A stretch of DNA of 64,000 bases from assembly GCA_025455885.1 (NCBI GenBank), contig JALOLR010000012.1:1-64000 (forward strand), given 5' to 3'. Of this stretch, positions 56,658 to 64,000 are shown piece after piece. Every line of letters starts with the position of its first letter. Position 1 is the first letter of the stretch. A program made the translations under genes and the position numbers. The notes beneath the pieces were generated by a model. That model was not told the DNA's origin. It saw only the letters and a list, made by a program, of their open reading frames with translations, and ran no database searches. This DNA is from Acidimicrobiales bacterium (lineage in GTDB: Bacteria > Actinomycetota > Acidimicrobiia > Acidimicrobiales > Acidimicrobilacustridaceae).

Positions 56658-57581
56658 GTGAGGAGTCGAGAGGTGCGGGACGCGACACCGCTGCCGGCGG
56701 TCACGGTGGCGCAGCTCTCCTATCTGGTGGCGGTGGCCGAGTCGGCCACCTTCTCGGTCGCCGCCGAGTCGGTGGGGGTCACCACCTCGGCGCTGTCGCA
56801 GGGCCTCGCCGAGCTCGAACGGCGCGTCGGCGTGACCTTGTTCGAGCGGGTCGGTCGCCGCCAGGTCCTGCGTGAGGAGGCCGGAGAGGTCGTCGCCTAT
56901 GCCCGGCGCGTCGTGGCCGAAACCGCCGACCTCGGTCGGTGGGCGGCGGCGGTGCGCGCCGGCGGGGCGGGGCGACTCCGGGTGGGCATGATCGATGCCG
57001 CCGCCCTCCACCACTGCGTCGACGCGCTGCGGGGCTTCCGGCGTGCCCACGCCGGGGTGGACCTGCGCCTCCGGGTCGGTCCCTCCGGGGAGCTGGTTGA
57101 CCAGCTCCTCGCGGGGGCCCTCGACCTCGCGGTGGTGGTGGAACCTCCCTTCGTCGACCCGTCCCTGGAGCTCCAGCCGCTGGTCGAGGAGCCGCTGGTG
57201 GTGGTGCCGGCCGAGGGCGCGACACGCGCAGGGGGCGGGCTCGGGGATCCGGCCGGGTGGGGGCCGTGGGTGCTGTTCCCCACCGGGTCGCACACGCGCA
57301 CCGTGATCGAGGAGGCGTTGCGGGCCCGCGGGGCCCCGAGGCAGGTCGTGGCCGAGTCCCACCAGCCCGAGGTGCTGCGTGAGATGGCCCGCCTGGGAGT
57401 GGGGTGGACCGTCCTGCCCGAGATCCAGGCCCACGGCCGGCGGTCGAGGGCCGGGGATGCGCCGCTGGTCGAGCTCGCCGCGCGTCGCCTGGTGCTCGCC
57501 CGCCGGCGGGGCCGCCTCGCCAACCCGCCCGCCGAGGCCCTCGTCGACCGGCTGGGTCCGCCACCCGGCGCGGGATCCTGA
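56658..57581 (+). CDS. LysR-family transcriptional regulator
   Basis: 307 residues from GTG 56658 (302 from GTG 56673). The winged helix-turn-helix is AQLSYLVAVAESATFSVAAE and SVGVTTSALSQGLAELERRV, followed by GVTLFERVGRRQVLREEAGE. The effector-binding domain begins RLRVGMIDAAALHHCVDALR and includes GALDLAVVVEPPF. It is divergent from ino1 with an operator-like palindrome between them, so it may control inositol synthesis and itself. The effector is unknown. Confidence 0.9.
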   Translation: MRSREVRDATPLPAVTVAQLSYLVAVAESATFSVAAESVGVTTSALSQGLAELERRVGVTLFERVGRRQVLREEAGEVVAYARRVVAETADLGRWAAAVRAGGAGRLRVGMIDAAALHHCVDALRGFRRAHAGVDLRLRVGPSGELVDQLLAGALDLAVVVEPPFVDPSLELQPLVEEPLVVVPAEGATRAGGGLGDPAGWGPWVLFPTGSHTRTVIEEALRARGAPRQVVAESHQPEVLREMARLGVGWTVLPEIQAHGRRSRAGDAPLVELAARRLVLARRRGRLANPPAEALVDRLGPPPGAGS

Positions 57582-57651
57582 CGGGCGACGCTGGTAGGGT
57601 GGGGGCACATACCGTCCGGGGTATCGCCCCGGGCAGGACGGGGACGGTGCC

Positions 57652-58929
57652 GTGCACGCACGACTCGAAGGGCTGGGGCGGGTCGCTCCCGACGTCGCCC
57701 GGGGGATCCACCGGCTCAACTCGGCCATCGCCGACGCGCTGCCGGCCCAGATCATCTCGCGGTTCAACCGCCTCCCCGGCGCCGACGTCATGCTCATCGG
57801 CCCCCGGACCTCACGGGTGGTCATCGACGTGCAGCACCCCGACCGGCCGGCGCAGACCCGGGTCGACGTCGTCACCCTGCGCACGGTCACCGAGGCCCTC
57901 GTCGATGAGATCGCCCTCGGCCTGCTGAAGGGCAACCAGGCCGCGCTCGCCCGGTCGCACTTCCAGGAGGCGAACCGCCACGCCCGGCGCCTGGCCGAGG
58001 CCGCCGACGCCGGCGAGATCGATCTCGCCCCCGAGGTGTTCTGCGCCCCGCCCGACCCCCCGGTGGCGGTCGCCCGTCTCGGAACCGTGCGCACCCGGGG
58101 CGGAGAGGCCGACCACCTGGCCTTCCCCAGCGGCTTCGTGCCGCCCCCCGCGCTGGAGGCGTCGGCCACGTGGGGCGACTACCCCGCCAACGCCAGCGTC
58201 CACGTCTACGCCCTCGAGCTCGACGTGGACGCGCCCTGGCTGATCAACGTCCACGGCTTCAAGCAGGGCCTCCCCGAGGACCTGTTCCTCTTCCGCTCCG
58301 CGGCCACCCGTGACCGCTTCGGCGTCAACGTCGTGCACCCGGTGCTGCCCATGAGCGGGCTGCGGGCCAGCGTCGGTGCCCCGCAGATCCCCGGCACGGA
58401 CTTCGGTGCCAACGTCGTGGGCTTCGCCCAGGCGGTGTGGGACGTGCGGCGCACGATCCGCTGGATCCGCTCCCGCTCGGACGCGCCGATCATCCTGCAC
58501 GGGGTGTCCCTCGGGTCCTACGTGGTGTCGATGGTGTCCGGGCTCGAAGAGGGTCTGGCCGGGGTGATCGCCGGTCTGCCGGTGTCGGACTACCCGCGGC
58601 TGATGCGCCGCCACGCCCGCCGCATGGAGCTGCCCGAGGACGATCTCGCGCTGGTCGACGACCCGGCGCTCGACCGCCTGTTCGCGCCGGTGTCGCCGTT
58701 CAGCGTGACCTCGAAGGTGCCGCCCGACCGGCGCTACATCTACGCCGGCAAGATCGACCAGATCTCCTCCACCCAGCAGGCCCTCGACCTGTGGGAGCAC
58801 TGGGGGTCGGGTTCGATCCACTGGTTCGACGGCGGCCACCTGGGCGGAGCGATCTGGGACCGGGGCGTGAAGCGCTACATCGACGCCGCGGTGGGCGAGG
58901 CGGCGGGCACGGTCGCACCGGCCGTCTGA
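57652..58929 (+). CDS. Alpha/beta hydrolase family protein
   Basis: 425 residues. The N-terminal 150 residues are of unknown type. The catalytic part contains PWLINVHGFKQG (oxyanion side), the nucleophile elbow IILHGVSLGSYV (Ser286), IAGLPVSDYPRLM, and DGGHLGG (His396). It probably hydrolyses an ester or lipid, since two wax-ester/triacylglycerol synthases and an acyl-CoA synthetase follow. The start GTG 57652 is the first codon of a protein-like N terminus; TAGGGT at 57595-57600 may be its -10 element. Confidence 0.8.
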   Translation: MHARLEGLGRVAPDVARGIHRLNSAIADALPAQIISRFNRLPGADVMLIGPRTSRVVIDVQHPDRPAQTRVDVVTLRTVTEALVDEIALGLLKGNQAALARSHFQEANRHARRLAEAADAGEIDLAPEVFCAPPDPPVAVARLGTVRTRGGEADHLAFPSGFVPPPALEASATWGDYPANASVHVYALELDVDAPWLINVHGFKQGLPEDLFLFRSAATRDRFGVNVVHPVLPMSGLRASVGAPQIPGTDFGANVVGFAQAVWDVRRTIRWIRSRSDAPIILHGVSLGSYVVSMVSGLEEGLAGVIAGLPVSDYPRLMRRHARRMELPEDDLALVDDPALDRLFAPVSPFSVTSKVPPDRRYIYAGKIDQISSTQQALDLWEHWGSGSIHWFDGGHLGGAIWDRGVKRYIDAAVGEAAGTVAPAV

Positions 58930-58976
58930 GGCACCGGCGCCGGGCCCGCACCGTGGTCGGCCCGGGTGCGTCGCGG

Positions 58977-58982
58977 TAGCGT
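58977..58982 (+). promoter_or_regulatory. -10 element (TAGCGT) upstream of the first WS/DGAT gene
   Basis: TAGCGT lies 48 nt before GTG 59031, giving a leader with a purine run GTAGGGGGGG before the start. It lies in the 101-bp gap after the hydrolase gene. Confidence 0.35.
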
Positions 58983-59030
58983 CCCGGGCCGGGGGAGCCA
59001 GGTCCGGAAGGTACGACGTAGGGGGGGTAC

Positions 59031-60440
59031 GTGGAGCGGATGTCCGGCGCGGACGCCACGTTCGTCCATCTCGAGCGGATGGGCGAGCCGTGCCACACGC
59101 TGAAGGTGATGGTGCTCGACACGAGCGAGCGGGGCTACCCGGTCACCCTCCGCGAGATGCGTGCCGCGATCTCGGCGCACCTCCCCGGGTACCCGAGGGC
59201 GCGCCAACGGGTGGTCGTCCCCCCGCTGTTCAAGAGCCTGCCCTTCTGGGTCGACGATCCCGACTTCGACCTCGACCTTCACCTCTCCGAGCGGGCCCTG
59301 CCGGCACCGGGCACGCGCCGCCAACTCGACGACGTGTGCTCCTCGCTGGCCAGCGACCGCCTCGACCTGGCCCGTCCCCTGTGGGACGCCACCCTGGTGC
59401 ACGGGCTGGAGGGCGGCGAGCAGGCCGTCGTGTTCCGCCTCCACCACGCCCTGTCCGACGGCATGGGGGTGGTGCGGCTCTTCGAGCAGATCACGACCGA
59501 CGCCCCCGGTCCGGGTGTGCCGTCGCCCCGGGATGACTGGCGACCGGCTCCGTTGCCGTCGGGGCGCGAGCTCGTCACCTCGGTGGTCGCCGGCGTGCCG
59601 GGGCGCCTCGGCGCGGCCGGCGAGATGGTGCGCTGGGAGTGGCGCAACCGGGCCACGGTGCTCGGCGAACGGCGGACGTTCGCACGCCGGGACGACCTGG
59701 TCCCGTCGGGGCTCAGCGTGCCCTACACGTGGATGAACCCCCGGTTCGGGACGAGGCGGCTGTGCGCCAGCTCCTCGCTGCCGTTGGCCGACTTCCGGTT
59801 CGTGAAGGAACGGGTCGGGACGTCGCTCAACTCGGTGCTCCTGGCCGTCCTCGCCGGAGCCATCCGTGCCGAGAGCGCGGCCCGGGGCCTCGACGTCGAC
59901 CACGACGCGGTCTGCGCCCTCGGCGTCGCCATCGACCCACCGGGCAGCGAACGCCTCTACGGCAACAACATCTCGAACATGTACGTGAGCCTCCACACCA
60001 GCGAGGCCGATCCGCTCGAGCGGCTGGGGAAGGTGAGCCGGTCGGCCTCGGACACGGTGGCGCTGCGTCGCGAGGCCCTGGACGGCCGGCCCCACACCTT
60101 CAGCGACCTGACCCCACGCCTCGGTCCCGCCCTGGGCGAGCTGCTCGCCTATCGGGTGAAGCGCACCGCGGCCAACCTGGCCGCCGGCAACGTGCCCGGG
60201 CCGGCGACGACGCGCTACCTCGGCGACGTCCGGGTGAGCGACCTCGTCAGCTACGCCGTGGTCGTGCTCAACGCGGGTCTCGAGCTGACCGTCTACAGCT
60301 ACGACGGGGCCATGAAGTTCGGTCTCCTGGTCGCCCCGGAGGTGCACCGCCACCCCCACGAGTTCCTCGATCGGATCGCCGACTCGCTCGCCGAGTTGAT
60401 GGACGTGTCCCGGGGCCTCCCGGCCCGCGTCGTTACGTGA
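59031..60440 (+). CDS. Wax ester synthase/diacylglycerol acyltransferase (WS/DGAT) 1
   Basis: 469-residue bifunctional acyltransferase making wax esters or triacylglycerol from acyl-CoA. N terminus MERMSGADATFVHLERMGEP. The catalytic HHxxxDG motif is FRLHHALSDGMGVVRLF (His138, His139). Second-half signatures NNISNMYVSLHT and GNVPGPATTRYLGD are typical. GTG 59031 starts a protein of normal length. The last 8 bp overlap the end of the second WS/DGAT on the opposite strand. Confidence 0.92.
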   Translation: MERMSGADATFVHLERMGEPCHTLKVMVLDTSERGYPVTLREMRAAISAHLPGYPRARQRVVVPPLFKSLPFWVDDPDFDLDLHLSERALPAPGTRRQLDDVCSSLASDRLDLARPLWDATLVHGLEGGEQAVVFRLHHALSDGMGVVRLFEQITTDAPGPGVPSPRDDWRPAPLPSGRELVTSVVAGVPGRLGAAGEMVRWEWRNRATVLGERRTFARRDDLVPSGLSVPYTWMNPRFGTRRLCASSSLPLADFRFVKERVGTSLNSVLLAVLAGAIRAESAARGLDVDHDAVCALGVAIDPPGSERLYGNNISNMYVSLHTSEADPLERLGKVSRSASDTVALRREALDGRPHTFSDLTPRLGPALGELLAYRVKRTAANLAAGNVPGPATTRYLGDVRVSDLVSYAVVVLNAGLELTVYSYDGAMKFGLLVAPEVHRHPHEFLDRIADSLAELMDVSRGLPARVVT

Positions 60441-61905
60441 TGTCGGCGGCGCCCGCCCTGGTGTCGGCGACGGCCCCGGCGCCGCCGAGGGGGTCCTCGA
60501 CGGGGGTGGGCTCGCCCAGCCCCGCCGATGCCATGAGCTCGCCGAGCGCGCCGGGGAACCTCCCGGCGATGGTCCACACGTCGGGCACCACGTCGGGGTC
60601 GACGTGCAGCCCGATGTCGACGCGGTCCATGTAGCTGAAGAGGGTGATGTTCAACCCCATCGACTCGGTGATGACGCTCGTCGAGTAGATGCCGGTGATG
60701 CGGGCCCCGCCGGTGTAGAGCGGGAACGGGGGGCCGGGCACGTTGGAGACGAGGGTGTTCATGATGGTGGGCCCTCGCGACACGACGCCGGTGCGGGCCA
60801 GGGCGGTGATGGTGGTGTTGAGGACGGCCGGGGGCGCCACCTCCCCCATGGACGGGATCTCGGTGGCGCGGACCGCCCGCATCATCTCCTTGGCCCCCTG
60901 GCTGCTGGCGTGGATCGTCATGAGACGCTCGCCGGGATCCTCGACCGTCGTGGCCAACGACACGACCATGATCGCCACCTGGTTGTCGGCGGTCTGGTCC
61001 CCTTCGGCGCGGGTGGACAGCGGGACCCCGGACACCAGGGGCCGGTCGGGGAGCTCGCCCCGGTCGATCAGGTACGAGCGCAGCGCCCCTGCGACGACGG
61101 CGAGGACCACGTCGTTGATCTTCACCCCGTAGTGGGTCTTCAGGGCCTTCACGTCCTGCATGGCGAGCGAGCACATCCCGAGGCGCCGTCGGGGGCCGAC
61201 GCTGCCGTTGAGGAGGGTCTTCGGCACCGACAGCGGCACGATCGCGCGGCCCTCCCGGGCCTCCTGGACGAGGGTGACGCCGCGACGGGCGGTCCGACCC
61301 GCGTAGGCGAGGCTCCGCAGCGGGGCCATGGCGACGTTGCCGACCGCCCCGGTGAGCAGCGCCGCATCGGAGGGGGGAGGCCCGGCTCGCTCGACCTCGT
61401 CCTCCGACGGGATCGCCGGCGGCTCGGCGTCGGGGGCGAAGTCGAGCAGCGCCGAGGCGAGGCTGGCGCCGGCCACCCCGTCGAGCAGGCAGTGGTGGTA
61501 CTTCATCAGCAACGCCACCCGGTCGTTGGGGAGCCCCTCGATGAACCAGGTCTCCCACAGCGGGTGACGTCGGTCGAGCTGGCGGCTGAGCACCCGACCG
61601 GTGAGCAGGGCCAGCTCCTCCATCCCGCCCGGGGCGGGGACGGCCACGTGGTGGAGGTGGCGGTCGATGTCGAACTCCTCGTCGTCGACCCAGATCGGCC
61701 GGTCGAGCCCGAGGGGCACCTCGTGGAGCTTCCACGTGAACTTCGGCGCCAGCGGGAGGCGTGTGGTGAGGATCTCGCGCATCTTGAGGAAGTCGAAATC
61801 CGGCGCGTCGCTCCGGTCGAGGATCGTGAGCCCTCCGACGTGCTGGTGCCAGTTGGGCTGCTCCATGGAGAGGAACAGCGAGTCGGTGCCGCTGAGACGC
61901 TTCAT
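60433..61905 (-). CDS. Wax ester synthase/diacylglycerol acyltransferase (WS/DGAT) 2
   Basis: 490-residue enzyme of the same family but clearly diverged from its neighbour. It starts MKRLSGTDSLFLSMEQPNWH. The catalytic motif is MKYHHCLLDGVAGASLASAL (His137, His138, Asp142). Later signatures are LGMCSLAMQDVKALKTHYGV, KINDVVLAVVAGALRSYL and TLVSNVPGPPFPLYTGG. Its ATG overlaps the stop of the acyl-CoA synthetase (ATGA), so the two are cotranscribed and the synthetase may supply its acyl-CoA. Convergent with WS/DGAT 1. Confidence 0.93.
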   Translation of the reverse strand: MKRLSGTDSLFLSMEQPNWHQHVGGLTILDRSDAPDFDFLKMREILTTRLPLAPKFTWKLHEVPLGLDRPIWVDDEEFDIDRHLHHVAVPAPGGMEELALLTGRVLSRQLDRRHPLWETWFIEGLPNDRVALLMKYHHCLLDGVAGASLASALLDFAPDAEPPAIPSEDEVERAGPPPSDAALLTGAVGNVAMAPLRSLAYAGRTARRGVTLVQEAREGRAIVPLSVPKTLLNGSVGPRRRLGMCSLAMQDVKALKTHYGVKINDVVLAVVAGALRSYLIDRGELPDRPLVSGVPLSTRAEGDQTADNQVAIMVVSLATTVEDPGERLMTIHASSQGAKEMMRAVRATEIPSMGEVAPPAVLNTTITALARTGVVSRGPTIMNTLVSNVPGPPFPLYTGGARITGIYSTSVITESMGLNITLFSYMDRVDIGLHVDPDVVPDVWTIAGRFPGALGELMASAGLGEPTPVEDPLGGAGAVADTRAGAADIT

Positions 61906-63524
61906 CGGGCGGCCTCCCCCTCGACGACCCGCGTGGCCCACGCGTAGTCGGGCTTGCCGTTGGGATTGCGCTCGACCTCGTCCACCCACACCACCTCGCG
62001 GGGGATCTTGTAGCCGGCGAGCTGTTCCGCGCAGTGGTCGTGGAGCTCGCCGAGCTTGGGGCGTCGCTCGCCCCGGGGGGAGGCGACGGCGACGACGCGC
62101 CGTCCCCAGCGCTCGTCGGGGACGCCGATGACGATGGTGTCGAACACGTCGGGATGGGCCTTGAGCACGGACTCGACCTCCTCGGGGAAGACCTTCTCTC
62201 CCCCTGTGTTGATGCTGACCGATCCTCGTCCGAGGACGGTGATCGCGCCGTCGGCCTCGATGGTCGCCATGTCGCCGGGGAGCACCCAGCGCTCGCCGCC
62301 GATCTCGACGAAGGTGGCCCGGGACTTCTCCTCGTCCTTGTAGTAGCCGAGGGGGAGCCGGCCCTTGCGGGCGAGTCGGCCGATCACCCCCGACCCCGGT
62401 TCGACGGGCCGGTCGTCCTCGTCGAGCACCGTCGTGTCGGGACCCATGTGGAAGCTGGGGGCGTTCCCGGTGGTCTCGCCGCCCATCGTGGCCTTGGTGC
62501 CGGCCACGCCGGTCTCCGACGACCCGAAGCCGTCGACCACCACCAGGTTCGGCAGCTCGGCGCGCAGGGCGTCGCGGACCGCCGGGCTGAGCACCGCGCC
62601 CCCGGAGGCGACGACGAACAGCGAGCTGAGGTCGAACGAGCCCTTGGCCTCGCCGATGGCGTCGGCCAGGGGGCGGGCCATGGCGTCGCCGACCAGGACG
62701 CAGATCATCGCCGAGTGCCGCTCGACGGCGCCGAGGAGCTCGTAGGGGTCGAAGCGCCCGGGGGACAACAGGACCGCCGTGTTGCCGCACAGCATCGTGC
62801 CGAGCGATCCCCACAGCGCGCTGACGTGCATCAGCGGCGGGGCCTGGATCTGGACGCCCGGGACCTCGGGGACCCGACCGGGCAGCTCGGACGGGTCGGC
62901 GATCGGGGTGCCGAGCCCGCTCGGGTCGCCGCCTCCGAGTGCCGCGAAGAAGAGGTCGTCGTGGCGCCACATCACCCCCTTGGGCAGCCCGGTGGTGCCG
63001 CCCGTGTAGGCGATGTAGAGGTCGTCGTCCCGGCGGTCGTGGCCCGCCGGCCGTTCCGGGGAGGACCCGGCGAGGGCGTGCTCGTAGCTCACCGAGCGTT
63101 CGGGGGCCGGTGCGTCGGAGTCGTCGTCGATCACCACGACGTGGCGCAGCGTCGGGCAGGCCTCCCGCACGGCGTCGACCCGGGGTGCGAACTCGCGGTG
63201 CACCACCACGGCCACCGCGTCGGCGTTGTCGAAGAGGTACTGCAGCTCGCGTTCGACGTAGCGGTAGTTGACGTTCACCGGCACCGCCCGGATCTTGAAC
63301 GCCGCGAAGGTCGCCTCGAGGTACTCGGTGCCGTTGCGCAGGAGCAGGGCCACGTGGTCACCGGGACCCACCCCCTCGTCGAGGAGGTGGCGGGCCAGGC
63401 GGTTGGCCCGCTCGTCGAGCTCGGCGAAGGTGAGGTCCCGGGCGGGCGTGGACACGGCCAGCCGCTCGGGGACGACGTCCACGACGGACTCGAAGAGGTC
63501 GGCGAGGTTGAAGGTGCCGGTCAT
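61902..63524 (-). CDS. Acyl-CoA synthetase (AMP-forming)
   Basis: 540-residue ANL-superfamily enzyme that activates fatty acids to acyl-CoA. The P-loop is YIAYTGGTTGLPKGVMWRHD, A5 is DGFGSSETGVAGTKA, and the hinge region reads GRGSVSINTGGEKVFPEEVE. The C-terminal catalytic Lys is in NPNGKPDYAWA. AGGAG 6 nt before ATG 63524 fixes the start; the open frame beyond it to 63776 is not protein-like. Operon with WS/DGAT 2, consistent with storage-lipid synthesis. Confidence 0.93.
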   Translation of the reverse strand: MTGTFNLADLFESVVDVVPERLAVSTPARDLTFAELDERANRLARHLLDEGVGPGDHVALLLRNGTEYLEATFAAFKIRAVPVNVNYRYVERELQYLFDNADAVAVVVHREFAPRVDAVREACPTLRHVVVIDDDSDAPAPERSVSYEHALAGSSPERPAGHDRRDDDLYIAYTGGTTGLPKGVMWRHDDLFFAALGGGDPSGLGTPIADPSELPGRVPEVPGVQIQAPPLMHVSALWGSLGTMLCGNTAVLLSPGRFDPYELLGAVERHSAMICVLVGDAMARPLADAIGEAKGSFDLSSLFVVASGGAVLSPAVRDALRAELPNLVVVDGFGSSETGVAGTKATMGGETTGNAPSFHMGPDTTVLDEDDRPVEPGSGVIGRLARKGRLPLGYYKDEEKSRATFVEIGGERWVLPGDMATIEADGAITVLGRGSVSINTGGEKVFPEEVESVLKAHPDVFDTIVIGVPDERWGRRVVAVASPRGERRPKLGELHDHCAEQLAGYKIPREVVWVDEVERNPNGKPDYAWATRVVEGEAAR

Positions 63525-63733
63525 CGTTGTCTCCTGGCCGGGCGGACGGATCGGGGCGGACAGCGTCGTGAGGCCCGTTCCCCACCTCGCGTCGGCGTGG
63601 CTCGGGGATCGACGGACACGGCACCCTCCCTGTCCCGCCAGCCTGGTCCCCGGGGCCGGAGGGCGCCAGGGCCGATCGACCCCGTCGGGGGAGAACCCCG
63701 AGGGGCCGCCGCCCGCCGCTACCGTCGGCGCCG
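63525..63733. other. Divergent intergenic region (209 bp)
   Basis: The gap between the acyl-CoA synthetase and the last gene shows GC-rich sequence with no RNA gene or convincing operator. A TACCGT -10 element for the rightward gene is at 63720-63725. No clear promoter for the synthetase could be picked out. Confidence 0.5.
63720..63725 (+). promoter_or_regulatory. -10 element (TACCGT) of the last gene
   Basis: TACCGT ends 8 nt before ATG 63734, the same leaderless layout as in other genes here. Confidence 0.4.
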
Positions 63734-64000
63734 ATGCCCGACGTCGACACCGGGGTCCCGACGGCCCCGAACGCACCTGTGCCCCGGCGCCGGTCGGTGC
63801 CCCTGGTGGCGGTCGTGGCCGCCGTGGTCGTGGTGGTCGTCGCGGTGGCGGTGGTGCTGGTCGGCCGCGTCGGCGACGACGAGCCGGCTGGGGTCGAGGC
63901 CGCCGAGGAGCTCGTCGCGGCCTTCGAGCGCCAGCTCGACGCCACCTACCGCCTGGACGGCGAGTTCGTCCGGACCCGGGCCGACGGGGAGCGCCTCGAG
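63734..64000 (+). CDS. Membrane-anchored protein, 3' part beyond the window
   Basis: The first 89 residues are present. A Pro-rich N terminus and basic PRRR precede one strong membrane helix, VPLVAVVAAVVVVVVAVAVV (about 22-43). The outside portion begins GDDEPAGVEAAEELVAAFER and then QLDATYRLDGEFVRTRADGE. Topology suggests an extracellular or cell-wall-facing domain. It is not recognisable as a family from what is visible. Confidence 0.65.
   Translation, partial: MPDVDTGVPTAPNAPVPRRRSVPLVAVVAAVVVVVVAVAVVLVGRVGDDEPAGVEAAEELVAAFERQLDATYRLDGEFVRTRADGERLE

Noticed and set aside
61729-61744. Third parS-like sequence (CTTCCACGTGAAC)
   Set aside because: Only about 11 of 16 positions fit; it lies inside the second WS/DGAT gene, far from parAB, and is explained by coding for FTWKL.

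Overview
The window is about 72% GC and holds the origin of replication of a member of the Actinomycetota. Class Acidimicrobiia is the best guess. The reasons are the oriC gene order (gyrA-gyrB-DUF721-recF-dnaN-dnaA | rpmH-rnpA-yidD-yidC-jag-rsmG-parA-parB), actinobacterial marker families (DUF3566, DUF5318-ponA, a CwlM-like protein beside trxA/trxB, DUF6049, inositol-1-phosphate synthase, WS/DGAT acyltransferases), frequent GTG starts, and a FliA/WhiG-type sigma factor with a FliA-like promoter. The genus cannot be fixed by reading alone. No insertion sequence, prophage, CRISPR array or rRNA was seen.

Layout. 1-2.1 kb: a FliA/WhiG sigma factor cut by the window edge, a saccharopine-dehydrogenase-like oxidoreductase, a 45-residue membrane protein and tRNA-Ile. 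2.2-12.3 kb, all leftward: DUF3566, a TadE-like protein, gyrA, gyrB, dciA-like, recF, dnaN and dnaA. The 256 bp between dnaN and dnaA is the likely oriC, with DnaA boxes and a DnaA-trio unwinding element. 12.5-18.1 kb, rightward: rpmH, rnpA, yidD, yidC, jag, parA, parB. rsmG lies on the opposite strand exactly between two parS sites. 18.2-26 kb, leftward: a CwlM-like pseudo-amidase, trxA, trxB, a membrane protein, a Ser/Thr kinase, DegV, DUF6049 and a GNAT. 26-37.4 kb, mainly rightward: a histone-deacetylase-fold hydrolase, pcnA, a methyltransferase (leftward), DUF5318, ponA, panB, DUF192, rpsF-ssb-rpsR-rplI and dnaB. 37.5-51.4 kb: a P-type ATPase, a D-aminoacylase-like hydrolase, an arsenic cluster (arsR-arsC fusion, aqpS-like, arsC, arsC, arsI), an MtfA-like peptidase, a DapB-like oxidoreductase, class I aldolase, DUF1275, a stand-alone LigD polymerase and a two-gene K+/H+ antiporter. 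51.4-64 kb: a single-chain ABC exporter, inositol-1-phosphate synthase with a divergent LysR regulator, a storage-lipid cluster (alpha/beta hydrolase, two WS/DGATs, acyl-CoA synthetase), and a truncated membrane protein.

Themes. Chromosome start-up (DnaA, the clamp, gyrase, helicase) and segregation (ParABS) are encoded together. DnaA-box-like sites occur in oriC, at the dnaA start and upstream of dnaB. Cell-wall growth is represented by a bifunctional PBP, a catalytically degenerate amidase like mycobacterial CwlM, and a nearby membrane Ser/Thr kinase; murJ, usual in this neighbourhood, is not in the window. Many genes have a TAnnnT hexamer only 6-8 nt before the start codon, which suggests frequent leaderless transcription. 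Several gene pairs overlap by ATGA or GTGA.

The observations most worth following are the rsmG inversion between parS sites, the absence of any canonical start codon for cwlM and rnpA, the fused ArsR-ArsC regulator in a pump-less arsenic operon, the compact oriC unwinding element, and the protein gene that begins 2 nt after tRNA-Ile.
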